In this document: positions 7,104 to 15,164 of the stretch, in pieces
How positions within the stretch are numbered: the first letter of the stretch is position 1
How the letters are laid out: each line of letters begins with the position of its first letter
Assembly (NCBI GenBank): GCA_041432705.1
Contig: JAPWAE010000011.1
Coordinates: forward strand, 1 to 62,458
Direction: 5' to 3'
DNA length: 62,458 bases
From: Pauljensenia sp018375675
GTDB taxonomy: Bacteria > Actinomycetota > Actinomycetes > Actinomycetales > Actinomycetaceae
Position numbers and translations under genes: made by a program
The notes under the pieces: model-generated
Seen by the model: the letters and a program-made list of their open reading frames with translations, nothing else
The model's database searches: none
What the model was told of the DNA's origin: nothing

Positions 7104-8120
7104 TTATTTGACGTGTCCCGTCGAGCTTCGCACGATTAAATCGGGCGAAAAGACGTAGTCGGCATGCATGGGAGCGTAGTTGGCTGTGTTCAATGCCTCG
7201 AAGAGGGCGCGCACGGCGGATGCGACGATCGACTGCACGGGCTGGTGGATCGTCGTGAGTGCCGGATCCAGGTGGCTCATGAGGAACGTGTCATCGAAAC
7301 CGATGACCGAGATGTCGCCCGGGACCGACAGGCCAAGCGAGGAGATCGTGCGGATGGCGCCGAGGGCCTGAAGGTCAGAACCCGTGATGATCGCCGTCAC
7401 GCCGCGCTCCAGGAGGGCGTGCGTGTAGGCGGCTGCGGCCTCGTAGGTATAGAAGGTCTCCTCGATGATGGGGGAGTGGTCTCCGATCAGCTCGGCCATC
7501 ACCTGCGAGAATGCCTCGGCCTTGCGCAGTGCCGGGACGATGTGCGTGCGTCCGGTGAGAAGTGCGATGCGCGTGTGACCCAGCTCGTGCAGGTGAGTGA
7601 CCGCGGCGCGAATGCCGAGGGAATCTCCGGTGGAAAAGTCGGGGGCCGGGACCTCGGGGCGTGCGCCGTTGATCGTGACGAAGGGGATACCGCGTGCGGC
7701 GGCATCGTGATAGGGGGAGAGGTCGGACAGGAGGTCCGCATGCCTGCCAGAGACGAAGATGAGCCCGCTGACGCGGTGATCAATCAGCGAAGAGAGGTGG
7801 TCGAACTCGGACGTCGCGCCCGGCGTCTGCGTGCGGATGAGGGCGATGCCGCCTGCGCGGGAGATCTCCTCTTGAAGGTGATGGGCAAAGGAGGCAAAGA
7901 TCGGGTTCGTCAGCTCCGGCACGATAACGCCGATCGTCGGAGTGCTCGGCGTGTGTTCACTGGGTGGACGGTCGTAGCCCAGCTCATCAATCGCCGTCAG
8001 GACCCTGCGGCGCGTGTCTTCGGAGACCTGGCCGACGCCGTTGAAAACGCGTGAAACAGTTGCGGTCGATACGCCCGCATGGGCCGCAATATCGGCCATG
8101 CTTGTACGATTTTTGGTCAT
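7104..8120 (-). CDS. LacI-family repressor of the maltose ABC operon
   Basis: This 338-aa LacI/GalR regulator has the helix-turn-helix SMADIAAHAGVSTATVSRVF at residues ~7-26, the hinge region, and a periplasmic-binding-protein-like sugar domain. The ATG at 8120 was chosen because AAAGGAGAG precedes it; a longer frame has no support. It is transcribed divergently from malEFG with 165 bp between starts, and an inverted repeat (8184-8200) lies in the gap. By context it senses maltose or maltodextrin, like MalR-type regulators. The sugar itself is inferred. Confidence 0.9.
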   Translation of the reverse strand: MTKNRTSMADIAAHAGVSTATVSRVFNGVGQVSEDTRRRVLTAIDELGYDRPPSEHTPSTPTIGVIVPELTNPIFASFAHHLQEEISRAGGIALIRTQTPGATSEFDHLSSLIDHRVSGLIFVSGRHADLLSDLSPYHDAAARGIPFVTINGARPEVPAPDFSTGDSLGIRAAVTHLHELGHTRIALLTGRTHIVPALRKAEAFSQVMAELIGDHSPIIEETFYTYEAAAAYTHALLERGVTAIITGSDLQALGAIRTISSLGLSVPGDISVIGFDDTFLMSHLDPALTTIHQPVQSIVASAVRALFEALNTANYAPMHADYVFSPDLIVRSSTGHVK

Positions 8121-8183
8121 CGGCTCAACTCTCCTTTGGGTGTCCGAGTGCAGCTGTTTCCCTACAAATGTAACAGCTTGCAC

Positions 8184-8200
8184 ACAATTGCGAAAATTGT
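8184..8200. promoter_or_regulatory. LacI-type operator candidate between lacI-like gene and malE
   Basis: ACAATT-GCGAA-AATTGT is a perfect 6-bp inverted repeat with a central CG, flanked by TGCA on both sides. It lies in the divergent intergenic region, where one site could control both the repressor gene and malE. Confidence 0.6.
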
Positions 8201-8285
8201 TGCAGAAACAAAATCGGGCGTATTACAGTGACTCTGTAGCAGGTCGCTGATGGAGGCGACCCGCCTGACCAACACAGGAGTAATA

Positions 8286-9512
8286 ATGCGACGTGGCATC
8301 GCAGCGCTCGGCGTCCTCGCGGCGGCTACCGCCCTGGCCGCCTGCAACAACGGCACGACCTCTTCCTCGACCTCCTCGGACAGCGCGAACACCGACGCTG
8401 TGGCGACCCTGACGATCTGGGCGGACGACACCCGCTTCTCCCAGGTTCAGCACCTCGCCGAGGACTTCACCACCAACACCGGCGTGAAGGTCGACGTCGT
8501 GCAGAAGTCCGAATCCGACATGGATACCGAGTTCACCACCCAGGTGCCCACCGGCAACGGCCCCGACCTGATCGTCATGGCCCACGACAAGCTTGGCGCG
8601 CTCGTCGCTAACGGCGTCGTCGCACCCGTGGACCTGGGCGAGGCCAAGTCCAACTTCGCAGACGTCGCCGTCAAGGCCGTCACCTACAACGGCCAGACCT
8701 ACGGCGTTCCCTACGCCGTCGAGTCCGTCGCCCTGGTGCGTAACAACGCGCTGACCAAGGATGAGCCCAAGACGTACGACGACATGATCGCCTCCGGCAA
8801 GACCGCCGGCGTCGAGTACCCCTTCATTATCCAGATGGGCGACAAGGGTGACCCGTACCACTTCTACGGCTTCCAGACCTCCTTCGGCGCCCCCGTCTTC
8901 AACACCAACGCTGACGGCGAGTACACCTCCGAGCTGGCCATGGGTGGCTCCGGCGGCACCGACTTCGCCACCTGGCTGAAGGCGCAGGCTGACGCGAATG
9001 TGCTCTCCCCGTCCATCACGGCTGATATCGCCAAGCAGTCCTTCCTCGACGGCAAGGCCGCCTACACGGTGACCGGCCCCTGGAACGTCGCCGCCTTCCG
9101 CGAGGCCGGCATGGATGTCTCAGTCCTGCCGATCCCCTCCGCCGGCTCCCAGGCCGCTCAGCCCTTCGTTGGCGTCCAGATGTTCTACCAGAGCGCCAAG
9201 TCTGCCAACCCGGTCGCTGCCAAGCAGTTCTTCAACTACCTGGCCACCCCCGAGGCTCAGGAAGAGATGCAGAAGCTCGGTGGTCGCGCCTCCGCCATGC
9301 CTTCGGTCGCCTCCAAGTCGGATGACCAGGACATCAAGGACTTCGCGAAGGTCGCCGAGTCCGGCGCTCTCGCCCCCGCGATCCCCGCGATGGGTTCCGT
9401 CTGGAACTTCTGGGGCCAGACCGAGGCCAACATCGTGTCCGGCATCGAGACCCCCGCCGAGGGTTGGGCTACGATGATCACCAACATCAACAACGCGATC
9501 GCCTCCAAGTGA
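8286..9512 (+). CDS. malE: Maltose/maltodextrin ABC transporter, substrate-binding lipoprotein
   Basis: This extracellular solute-binding protein (family 1) has 408 aa from ATG 8286, which follows CAGGAG. The lipoprotein signal ends in LAAC (Cys20), followed by a Ser/Thr linker. Features match maltose-binding proteins: LTIWADDTRFSQVQ at the N-lobe start, DLIVMAHDKLGAL, the repeated PYAVESVALVRN region and the C-terminal WGQTEANIVSG. It heads malE-malF-malG. About 215 bp of structured RNA separate it from malF, which may let malE mRNA accumulate. Binding to maltose-type sugars rests on family resemblance and the MalF form. Confidence 0.92.
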   Translation: MRRGIAALGVLAAATALAACNNGTTSSSTSSDSANTDAVATLTIWADDTRFSQVQHLAEDFTTNTGVKVDVVQKSESDMDTEFTTQVPTGNGPDLIVMAHDKLGALVANGVVAPVDLGEAKSNFADVAVKAVTYNGQTYGVPYAVESVALVRNNALTKDEPKTYDDMIASGKTAGVEYPFIIQMGDKGDPYHFYGFQTSFGAPVFNTNADGEYTSELAMGGSGGTDFATWLKAQADANVLSPSITADIAKQSFLDGKAAYTVTGPWNVAAFREAGMDVSVLPIPSAGSQAAQPFVGVQMFYQSAKSANPVAAKQFFNYLATPEAQEEMQKLGGRASAMPSVASKSDDQDIKDFAKVAESGALAPAIPAMGSVWNFWGQTEANIVSGIETPAEGWATMITNINNAIASK

Positions 9513-9546
9513 TCGAACCCGCCGGTTGCATAGCGACTGGCACCCC

Positions 9547-9612
9547 GCTCGCCTGAGGCGAGCACCCAGCCTCGCACCCGCCCGCGTCCCACGCGGCGGG
9601 CGGGTGCGAGGC
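9547..9612 (+). other. Two strong hairpins between malE and malF
   Basis: GCTCGCC-TGA-GGCGAGC at 9547-9563 and a 14-bp perfect stem (9569-9582 with 9599-9612, GCCTCGCACCCGCC arm) follow the malE stop. No U-tract follows. Such intercistronic hairpins commonly stabilise the upstream cistron so that binding protein exceeds permease, as known for malE-malF in enterobacteria. The role here is inferred. Confidence 0.6.
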
Positions 9613-9727
9613 CCACAAAACGCTCGCGCCGCAGTGCGGTGCACTCGCACCTCACGGTGCTTTCCGACCCGCCACCAGGCGGGTATCGTCGCAATGACGC
9701 GCAAACCGCGCACGTGTGGAGGACACG

Positions 9728-11320
9728 ATGTCTGAGCCAGCGAAGGCTACAGCAAAGAAAAAAGAGGGGCGCACAGCCTCGCACGCCAGTGAAGTGACCA
9801 GGCCCGGTTTCTTCGTCAAACTTGTCCTGATGATGCTCATCGACGCCCTGGGGCTCTACGGCATGTTCACCGCCTACCTGGTGAAGTCCTGGACGGTGCT
9901 CGCCGTCCTGGCCGTCCTGATCTTCGCCCTGAACTGGGTCTACTTCTCCAAGCGGATGATCCCTGCGAAGTACCTCGTTCCGGGCATGGTCTTCCTGCTC
10001 ATCTACCAGGTCTTCGTCATGGGGTACACGGGCTACGTGTCCTTCACGAACTACGGCCAGGGCCATAACTCCAGCAAGGATGACGCCGTCGCCTCGATCC
10101 TGCAGGCCTCCGAGCAGCGCGCCGAGGGTGCGCCGAGCCTCCCCGCCGCTGTCGTTGAGGACAGCAGCGGCCTCGGGCTCGCGGTGGTCGACACTGCGAC
10201 GGGCAAGATTCGCGTGGGTGACTCCGAGACCCCGCTGCACGAGGTGTCCGGCACGTATGCCGCCGGCGCGATCAGCGCGGTCGACGGTTACAAGGTCCTG
10301 ACGCTCGCCGATATTCTCAAGCCCGAGGTGCAGCAGAAGGTCTCCGCCATCAAGGTTCCGGCCTCCGACGACCCGAACGACGGCAGCTACCGCAGTGATG
10401 ATGGGTCGACCGCCTACCTGGCCAAGTCCCGCTACAACTACGACGAGGCCGCCGACACCCTGACCGACACGACGACCGGCGTCGTCTACACGGCCAACAA
10501 CAAGATCGGCGCCTTCGTTGACGCCGACGGCAATCAGATCGAGCCGGGCTGGCGTGTTTTCGTCGGCTTCGACAACTACATGAACATGTTCGCCCGCGGC
10601 GACCTGGCCGGTCCCTTCCTGAAGGCCCTGCTGTGGTCCTTCGTCTTCGCCGCAGCATCCGTCCTGTCGACCTTCGCGCTCGGCCTGATCCTGGGCCTCG
10701 TGTTCGCAGACAAGCGCATCAAGGGTCGTAAGATCTACCAGTCCCTCATGATCCTGCCCTACGCCTTCCCGGCCTTCCTGGCCACCCTGGTGTGGAAGGG
10801 CATGCTCAACAAGGACTTCGGCTTGATCAACCAGGTGTTCCTCGGCGGCGCGAGTATCCCGTGGTTGACGGACGGAACGCTGGCGAAGTTCTCGATCCTG
10901 GGCGTGAACCTGTGGCTGGGCTTCCCCTACATGTTCCTCGTCTGCCTGGGTGCCCTGCAGTCCCTCCCGGGTGACGTCGAAGAGGCCGCGAAGATCGACG
11001 GCGCCTCGGGCCTGCGCACCGTGTGGTCCATCAAGCTGCCGCTCGTGCTGCAGTCCACGGTGCCGCTGCTGATCGCCTCCTTCGCGTTTAACTTCAACAA
11101 CTTCTCGCTCATCTACATGCTGACCGGCGGCGGCCCGAACTACCCGGGCATGGATGTCGGCCAGACTGACATCCTGATCTCGATGGTCTACAAGATCGCG
11201 ATCGAGTCGGGTTCCCCGAACTACGGCCTGGCTTCGGCCATGTCTATCGTCATCTTCATCGTCGTGGGCGTGATCGCGTGGCTTGGTTTCCGCCAGACGA
11301 AGACCCTTGAGGAGCTGTGA
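9728..11320 (+). CDS. malF: Maltose/maltodextrin ABC transporter permease MalF
   Basis: This 530-aa permease starts at ATG 9728 after GGAGGA. It has N-terminal membrane segments, then a large extracytoplasmic domain (about residues 110-290) corresponding to the MalF P2 loop, then six segments. It carries the ATPase-contacting EAA loop EEAAKIDGASGLRTVWSIKL. The long extra loop distinguishes MalF from most sugar permeases and supports the maltose assignment. The last codons carry the malG ribosome site (GGAG), and the TGA overlaps the malG ATG by one base. No malK is present, so a shared ATPase elsewhere is likely. Confidence 0.93.
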   Translation: MSEPAKATAKKKEGRTASHASEVTRPGFFVKLVLMMLIDALGLYGMFTAYLVKSWTVLAVLAVLIFALNWVYFSKRMIPAKYLVPGMVFLLIYQVFVMGYTGYVSFTNYGQGHNSSKDDAVASILQASEQRAEGAPSLPAAVVEDSSGLGLAVVDTATGKIRVGDSETPLHEVSGTYAAGAISAVDGYKVLTLADILKPEVQQKVSAIKVPASDDPNDGSYRSDDGSTAYLAKSRYNYDEAADTLTDTTTGVVYTANNKIGAFVDADGNQIEPGWRVFVGFDNYMNMFARGDLAGPFLKALLWSFVFAAASVLSTFALGLILGLVFADKRIKGRKIYQSLMILPYAFPAFLATLVWKGMLNKDFGLINQVFLGGASIPWLTDGTLAKFSILGVNLWLGFPYMFLVCLGALQSLPGDVEEAAKIDGASGLRTVWSIKLPLVLQSTVPLLIASFAFNFNNFSLIYMLTGGGPNYPGMDVGQTDILISMVYKIAIESGSPNYGLASAMSIVIFIVVGVIAWLGFRQTKTLEEL

Positions 11321-12216
11321 TGAGCACTGCAACTATCAAGAAGAATCGCGAGTCGACCCTGAAGGGTGTGCGCTGGTGGAAAGAGGTCGGTTGGCGCCAC
11401 ATCGTCGCCATCGCGATGATCATCTACTGCCTTATCCCGCTGCTCTACGTCCTGTCGGTGTCCCTGAACCCGGGTGGTACGCTCGCTGGCTCGAACAAGC
11501 TCTTCTCGAAAGTGTCGTTCGAGAACTTCGCGGCCCTGGGCAGTGGCCAGTACTCCGCGTACTGGTCGTGGGTCCTGAACTCCCTCATCGTGTCGTCCGC
11601 GACCGCTGTGGGCACCGTCCTCATGGGCGCGGCTGCCGCCTACGCGTTCAGCCGCTTCCGTTTCAAGGGGCGCCGCGCGACCCTGACTGGCCTGCTGCTG
11701 GTGCAGATGTTCCCGCAGATGCTGGCTTTCGTGGCACTCTTCCTGCTGCTCCTGGGCATCAAGGACATCTTCCCGGTGCTCGGCCTGGACTCCAAGCTCG
11801 GCCTGATCTGCGTCTACCTCGGTGGCGCGCTCGGCTCGAACACCTTCCTGCTCTACGGCTTCTTCAACTCGATCCCGCGTTCGCTGGATGAGGCGGCCAT
11901 GATCGATGGTGCGACGCATGCCCAGACCTTCTGGACGATCATCATGCCGCTGGTTCGCCCGGTCCTGGCGGTTGTCGGCCTGCTGAGCTTCATCTCCTCG
12001 CTCGGTGACTTCGTGATCGCTCGCGTGGTGTTGCAGAGTCCGGAGCAGCTGACGCTGGCCGTTGGTATGTACAACTGGGCCGCCGACGCTCGTAACGCTC
12101 CGTGGGGCATCTTCGCGGCCGGCTCCGTCATCGCGGCCGTCCCGGTGATCCTGCTGTTCCAGTACCTGCAGAAGTACATCGTCTCCGGCCTGACCGCCGG
12201 CGGCGTCAAGGAGTAA
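11320..12216 (+). CDS. malG: Maltose/maltodextrin ABC transporter permease MalG
   Basis: This 298-aa binding-protein-dependent permease pairs with MalF. It shows about six membrane segments and the EAA loop DEAAMIDGATHAQTFWTIIMPL. The C-terminus (QKYIVSGLTAGGVKE) is the classic MalG ending that reaches into the ATPase in enteric MalFGK2. The ATG at 11320 overlaps the malF TGA, with GGAG 6 nt before. A strong terminator follows 27 bp after the stop, so this is the last gene of the operon. Confidence 0.94.
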   Translation: MSTATIKKNRESTLKGVRWWKEVGWRHIVAIAMIIYCLIPLLYVLSVSLNPGGTLAGSNKLFSKVSFENFAALGSGQYSAYWSWVLNSLIVSSATAVGTVLMGAAAAYAFSRFRFKGRRATLTGLLLVQMFPQMLAFVALFLLLLGIKDIFPVLGLDSKLGLICVYLGGALGSNTFLLYGFFNSIPRSLDEAAMIDGATHAQTFWTIIMPLVRPVLAVVGLLSFISSLGDFVIARVVLQSPEQLTLAVGMYNWAADARNAPWGIFAAGSVIAAVPVILLFQYLQKYIVSGLTAGGVKE

Positions 12217-12242
12217 GCGGACCGCGCCCTCCTGCCTAGCCA

Positions 12243-12290
12243 GCCCCGGCCTCGTCCCCTATCCCCGTGGGACGAGGCCGGGGCTGTTTT
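12243..12290 (+). terminator. Intrinsic terminator of malEFG (left copy of a duplicated terminator)
   Basis: GCCCCGGCCTCGTC (12243-12256) pairs with GACGAGGCCGGGGC (12271-12284) and is followed by TGTTTT. The hairpin and the following ~20 bp (to 12305) recur at 14457-14520. Confidence 0.9.
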
Positions 12291-12345
12291 ATGCGTTCGG
12301 GCGTGGGGGAGTGGAGGCGATGTGAGGGGCGTGTGGTGAGACCGC

Positions 12346-12391
12346 TTGACAGGTTGGTTGGTTATGTGGTTCATTAGTCATGTAATGAACC
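12346..12391 (+). promoter_or_regulatory. Promoter and long palindromic operator of the GntR/ABC operon
   Basis: TTGACA at 12346-12351 is a good -35. At 12368-12391 GGTTCATTA and TAATGAACC form perfect 9-bp arms around 6 bp, placed about where the -10 and start site fall. This fits binding by the GntR (YtrA-type) repressor encoded immediately downstream. Confidence 0.7.
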
Positions 12392-12417
12392 GCTGAACCT
12401 GAAGGGAGGGCTTGCGC

Positions 12418-12807
12418 ATGGCACCCACGTTCGTCTCGGGGATCCCGATCTACGTGCAGATCGCCGATGACATCCGCGCGCAGATCCTGCGCGGCACCCT
12501 GCGTGCCGGGGACCAGCTCACCTCCACCACGGAGTACTCCGCGACCTACCGCATCAACCCGGCCACCGTCGGCAAGGCCTTCGCGATTCTCGTCGACGAG
12601 GGGCTCGTCGAAAAGCGACGCGGCATCGGCATGTTCGTCGCCGAAGGCGCACAGCGCGCGCTCGTGGCCGACGGGCTCGCGTCCTACGTGGAGGAGACCC
12701 TGAACCCCGCCGTCGAAGCGGGCCTGGCCCTGGGCCTCGACATCGACGCCATCATCGACCACGTCCGCGCCTACGGCGCCGACACGACCGCCAAGGACAA
12801 CTCATGA
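12418..12807 (+). CDS. GntR-family (YtrA subfamily) transcriptional regulator
   Basis: This 129-aa regulator has an N-terminal winged helix (PIYVQIADDIRAQIL ... TTEYSATYRINPATVGKAF) and only a short helical C-terminal extension, the hallmark of the YtrA subfamily that controls adjacent ABC exporters. ATG 12418 was taken because GAAGGGAGGG precedes it. It overlaps the ATPase gene by 4 bp (ATGA). The 24-bp inverted repeat upstream is its probable operator. The inducer is unknown; relatives respond to cell-wall-active compounds, which is knowledge of the subfamily rather than of this gene. Confidence 0.9.
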   Translation: MAPTFVSGIPIYVQIADDIRAQILRGTLRAGDQLTSTTEYSATYRINPATVGKAFAILVDEGLVEKRRGIGMFVAEGAQRALVADGLASYVEETLNPAVEAGLALGLDIDAIIDHVRAYGADTTAKDNS

Positions 12808-13700
12808 TCACCCTCGACTCCATCACCCACACCTATCCGGGAGAGAATGAGGCGGCGCTGCGCGACATCTCGCTCGCCCTCGGAGACTCCACCGTCACCG
12901 CCCTCGTTGGCCCCAATGGCTCGGGTAAGACGACGCTCATGCAGATCCTTGGTGGCCTGCTTCCGCCGTCGTCAGGAAATGTGTCCCTCTGCGGAACGGA
13001 GGTGAGCTCTAACGACCTACTCGGTTACTCAATCGTTGTCTCTTCCGACAGGGACTTTGATAATTCCTCGGCTTCGGCCATGGTCGCCTATGCCGCGCTG
13101 CGCACGACCTGGGATCAGACACTATTCGACCGCTACGTTCAGCGTTTCTCCTTCCAACTGAAGGGGCGCAAGACGCTGAGCAAGATGTCATCGGGGCAGG
13201 CTGCCATCCTGGCCGGCGCTGTGGCGCTGGCATCGGGTGCGCCCATTACCGTCCTCGATGAGATTCAGGCTCCCATGGACGTTCCCACCCGATACGCGTT
13301 CTACGAGGAACTGCTCTCACTAGCCGGTGACATCATGGAGGGGCGTCGGCCATGGCGTACGTTCCTCATTTCTTCGCACATGGTGTCCGAACTTGAAAAC
13401 GTTGCCGAAGACGTCGTAGCCCTCAAAAATGGGCGTCTGCTTGCCCATGAGAGCGTTGACGAGTTCACTTCGCGCATCCGTGCGATTGCCGGTAACGCCG
13501 CCGACGTGGAACGCTTCCTGGCCGATCATTCCGATATCGCCGTCATCACTTCTCGCGCGCTTGGGTCCGCACGAGAAGTCATCGTGGATCTGCGTGGCCG
13601 TGGTGTCACTGACCGTGAGATTGCATCCCACTCCCTGACCTCCTCACCCTGTTCCTTCCAGGACGCCTTCGCCTACCTCATCCAGGAGAACGACCAATGA
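12804..13700 (+). CDS. ABC transporter ATP-binding protein (YtrB-like)
   Basis: This 298-aa ATPase has Walker A GPNGSGKTT at residues ~38-46, an altered signature MSSGQAAIL in place of LSGGQ, and Walker B ITVLDEIQAPMD. After about residue 200 there is a ~90-aa C-terminal extension seen in exporter-type ATPases. It is coupled to the GntR gene before it and the membrane gene after it (4-bp overlaps on both sides). From about base 13000 onward third-position GC looks lower than in the first 200 bp and in the neighbours, which suggests a mosaic or acquired origin. Confidence 0.88.
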   Translation: MITLDSITHTYPGENEAALRDISLALGDSTVTALVGPNGSGKTTLMQILGGLLPPSSGNVSLCGTEVSSNDLLGYSIVVSSDRDFDNSSASAMVAYAALRTTWDQTLFDRYVQRFSFQLKGRKTLSKMSSGQAAILAGAVALASGAPITVLDEIQAPMDVPTRYAFYEELLSLAGDIMEGRRPWRTFLISSHMVSELENVAEDVVALKNGRLLAHESVDEFTSRIRAIAGNAADVERFLADHSDIAVITSRALGSAREVIVDLRGRGVTDREIASHSLTSSPCSFQDAFAYLIQENDQ

Positions 13701-14419
13701 ACACCGCAACCCCAGACCTCATCAAATCCTCCCCCTCGCCCCTACGCATTGGCCTTGTCAACTCGAGATTCACTGTGGTGCTCTACCTGCTGATAGTGGG
13801 CTGCCAGTTCCTGGTCAACTTCGTGATCAACGGCATCGTCTACCTATCAGTCTCCGATGTCACCAAGAACATTGAACAGACCGCCACAAACTCCGCATTC
13901 GTCACGGGTGTTTTCCTCTTTATCTGGGGTATTCTCTGTGCCACCGTCGACTTGCGAGCCTCTGCTCTCAGCGGTGGATCACGCACCGTGCTCACTGTGG
14001 CGAGTTACGTGCACTCCATTGTCATCATTGGCCTGGGGACTCTCATCTGGTGGCTTCTTATCGCCATTCACCCCCTGCTCTTCGTTATGGGACGACAGTC
14101 CTTGCCTCTCGGTGTCGATTCGTGGATTTTTGTTCTTCTCGCATGGGTGGCGTGTGACGGAGCTGGGCGCTTCATTGGTGGACTTTCCCGCTGTGTTGGG
14201 GGGACCTGGAAGCGAGTCTTTGCCCTCATGGGTGCGATTCCGCTGGGTATCTGTGGCATTGGTGTGCCGGTCATGTGGCTGGTCCTCACCCTCATCCACA
14301 AGTCCGGTTACCTGCCCCCGATGCCCACGGCCCTTTACCTGCTGGGCCTTATCTCTCTGATGGTCGTGGCCGCTGGCTGGTCGCTGACCGCCTCGGGGCA
14401 CATCCGGCGCGTCGGCTGA
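13697..14419 (+). CDS. Membrane protein, probable permease partner of the preceding ATPase
   Basis: This 240-aa protein has about six hydrophobic segments (roughly residues 25-50, 73-92, 100-125, 145-162, 177-200, 210-232). I do not recognise a named family. Position after GntR-ABC ATPase with a 4-bp overlap makes it the membrane half of the transporter. Codon use is visibly less GC-rich than in flanking genes. The operon ends with a terminator that is a copy of the one preceding the operon. Confidence 0.75.
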   Translation: MNTATPDLIKSSPSPLRIGLVNSRFTVVLYLLIVGCQFLVNFVINGIVYLSVSDVTKNIEQTATNSAFVTGVFLFIWGILCATVDLRASALSGGSRTVLTVASYVHSIVIIGLGTLIWWLLIAIHPLLFVMGRQSLPLGVDSWIFVLLAWVACDGAGRFIGGLSRCVGGTWKRVFALMGAIPLGICGIGVPVMWLVLTLIHKSGYLPPMPTALYLLGLISLMVVAAGWSLTASGHIRRVG

Positions 14420-14456
14420 ACGACAGGTGCGCCCTGGGCGCGTGATCCGTCACCCG

Positions 14457-14504
14457 GCCCCGGCCTCGTCCCTTCCCGTAGGAGCGACGAGGCCGGGGCT
14501 GTTT
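14457..14504 (+). terminator. Terminator of the GntR/ABC operon (right copy of a duplicated terminator)
   Basis: GCCCCGGCCTCGTC (14457-14470) pairs with GACGAGGCCGGGGC (14486-14499) and is followed by TGTTTC. The bases after it (to 14520) nearly match those after the malG terminator; only the loop differs. The two copies bracket the operon as direct repeats. Confidence 0.88.
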
Positions 14505-14621
14505 CATGCATTCGGGCGTGTTGTGGTAGCTCCATGTGAGTGTCCAGGCGCTGCGAGTTGCTGTGGGGGGGATGCTCGGGCGCTGCTGGTTGCTGAGTGC
14601 GGCACCGTAGTTCTGTGCGCG

Positions 14622-14745
14622 CCCTGCAATTTCGCATGCAATTCGATGATGGAATGTTCAATCAAGTGCTAAAAATGGCGGAATTTCAACGCTATGGTTT
14701 CAAATCATGAAATAGGTAAAGGGGAATTGCCTGCGACTTTTGGGG
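14622..14745. mobile_element. Possible MITE-like element, copy A
   Basis: This is a 124-bp AT-richer segment with imperfect terminal inverted repeats: left CCCTGCAATTTCGCATGC..., right ...GCCTGCGACTTTTGGGG, each abutting GAATT/AATTC on the inner side. Both ends resemble those of the 127-bp segment at 48844-48970. No coding capacity is seen. The internal sequences of the two copies are not clearly alike, so the case rests on ends and length. Confidence 0.4.
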
Positions 14746-14813
14746 TGCTGTGCTTGGTGAGCGTGGGTGGTGGCTGTCGGCGCTGTCGGCTCTGTCGGTG
14801 CTGGCATGCGCGC

Positions 14814-14997
14814 ATCCGGATAGGTTCGAGGTTGGCGTGCTCGCACTCGCTGTAGCGGAGCCTGACCCTCCTGATCCGGATAGGTTACGACGATGTGGAT
14901 AGGTTATTGACATCTGGATAGGTTAATAACCTATCCAGATCTGCATTACCTATCCGGATCTTCATTACCTATCCAGAACTTCATAACCTATCCGTGA
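14814..14997. repeat. Iteron array: eight copies of a GGATAGGT site, 19-bp period, inverted about a 29-bp palindrome
   Basis: The core GGATAGGT within a 13-bp unit (ATCTGGATAGGTT) starts at 14814, 14874, 14893 and 14912 in the plus sense. In the minus sense it occupies 14928-14940, 14947-14959, 14966-14978 and 14985-14997. Seven copies are spaced exactly 19 bp on their own side. The two central copies form ATCTGGATAGGTTA-A-TAACCTATCCAGAT (14912-14940), a perfect palindrome with one central base. The region lies about 170 bp upstream of glyS and has no gene. The function is unknown; a cooperative regulator or replication/partition-type protein site is possible. Confidence 0.85.
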
Positions 14998-15164
14998 CTG
15001 CGCTCGAGGAGAGTGCCGCAGGACCCAGCCAGAACTCCCAGCGCGCACCTGTGGTGGGATCCATGAGCGAGCAAGGGCCCGGAGGCGCCCGAAACAGTAG
15101 TTATCGACTAGTATCGATGGCGACACGACAGCCAGTCGTGCCCCAAATACTCAAGGAGTGACAA

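Noticed and set aside
9257..11332. 691-codon open frame on the minus strand
   Set aside because: It runs antisense across malE and malF and shows low-complexity composition with no motif.
14427..14672. 81-codon frame in the gene-poor region before glyS
   Set aside because: It overlaps the terminator and the MITE-like element and has no ribosome site or protein-like composition.
14874..14997. CRISPR array
   Set aside because: The repeat is only 13 bp with 6-bp spacers, changes strand in the middle, and no cas genes are near.
14814..14997. Chromosomal replication origin
   Set aside because: Only one copy approaches a DnaA box and no dnaA, dnaN or gyr genes are near. DnaA titration remains a weak possibility and is mentioned in the finding.
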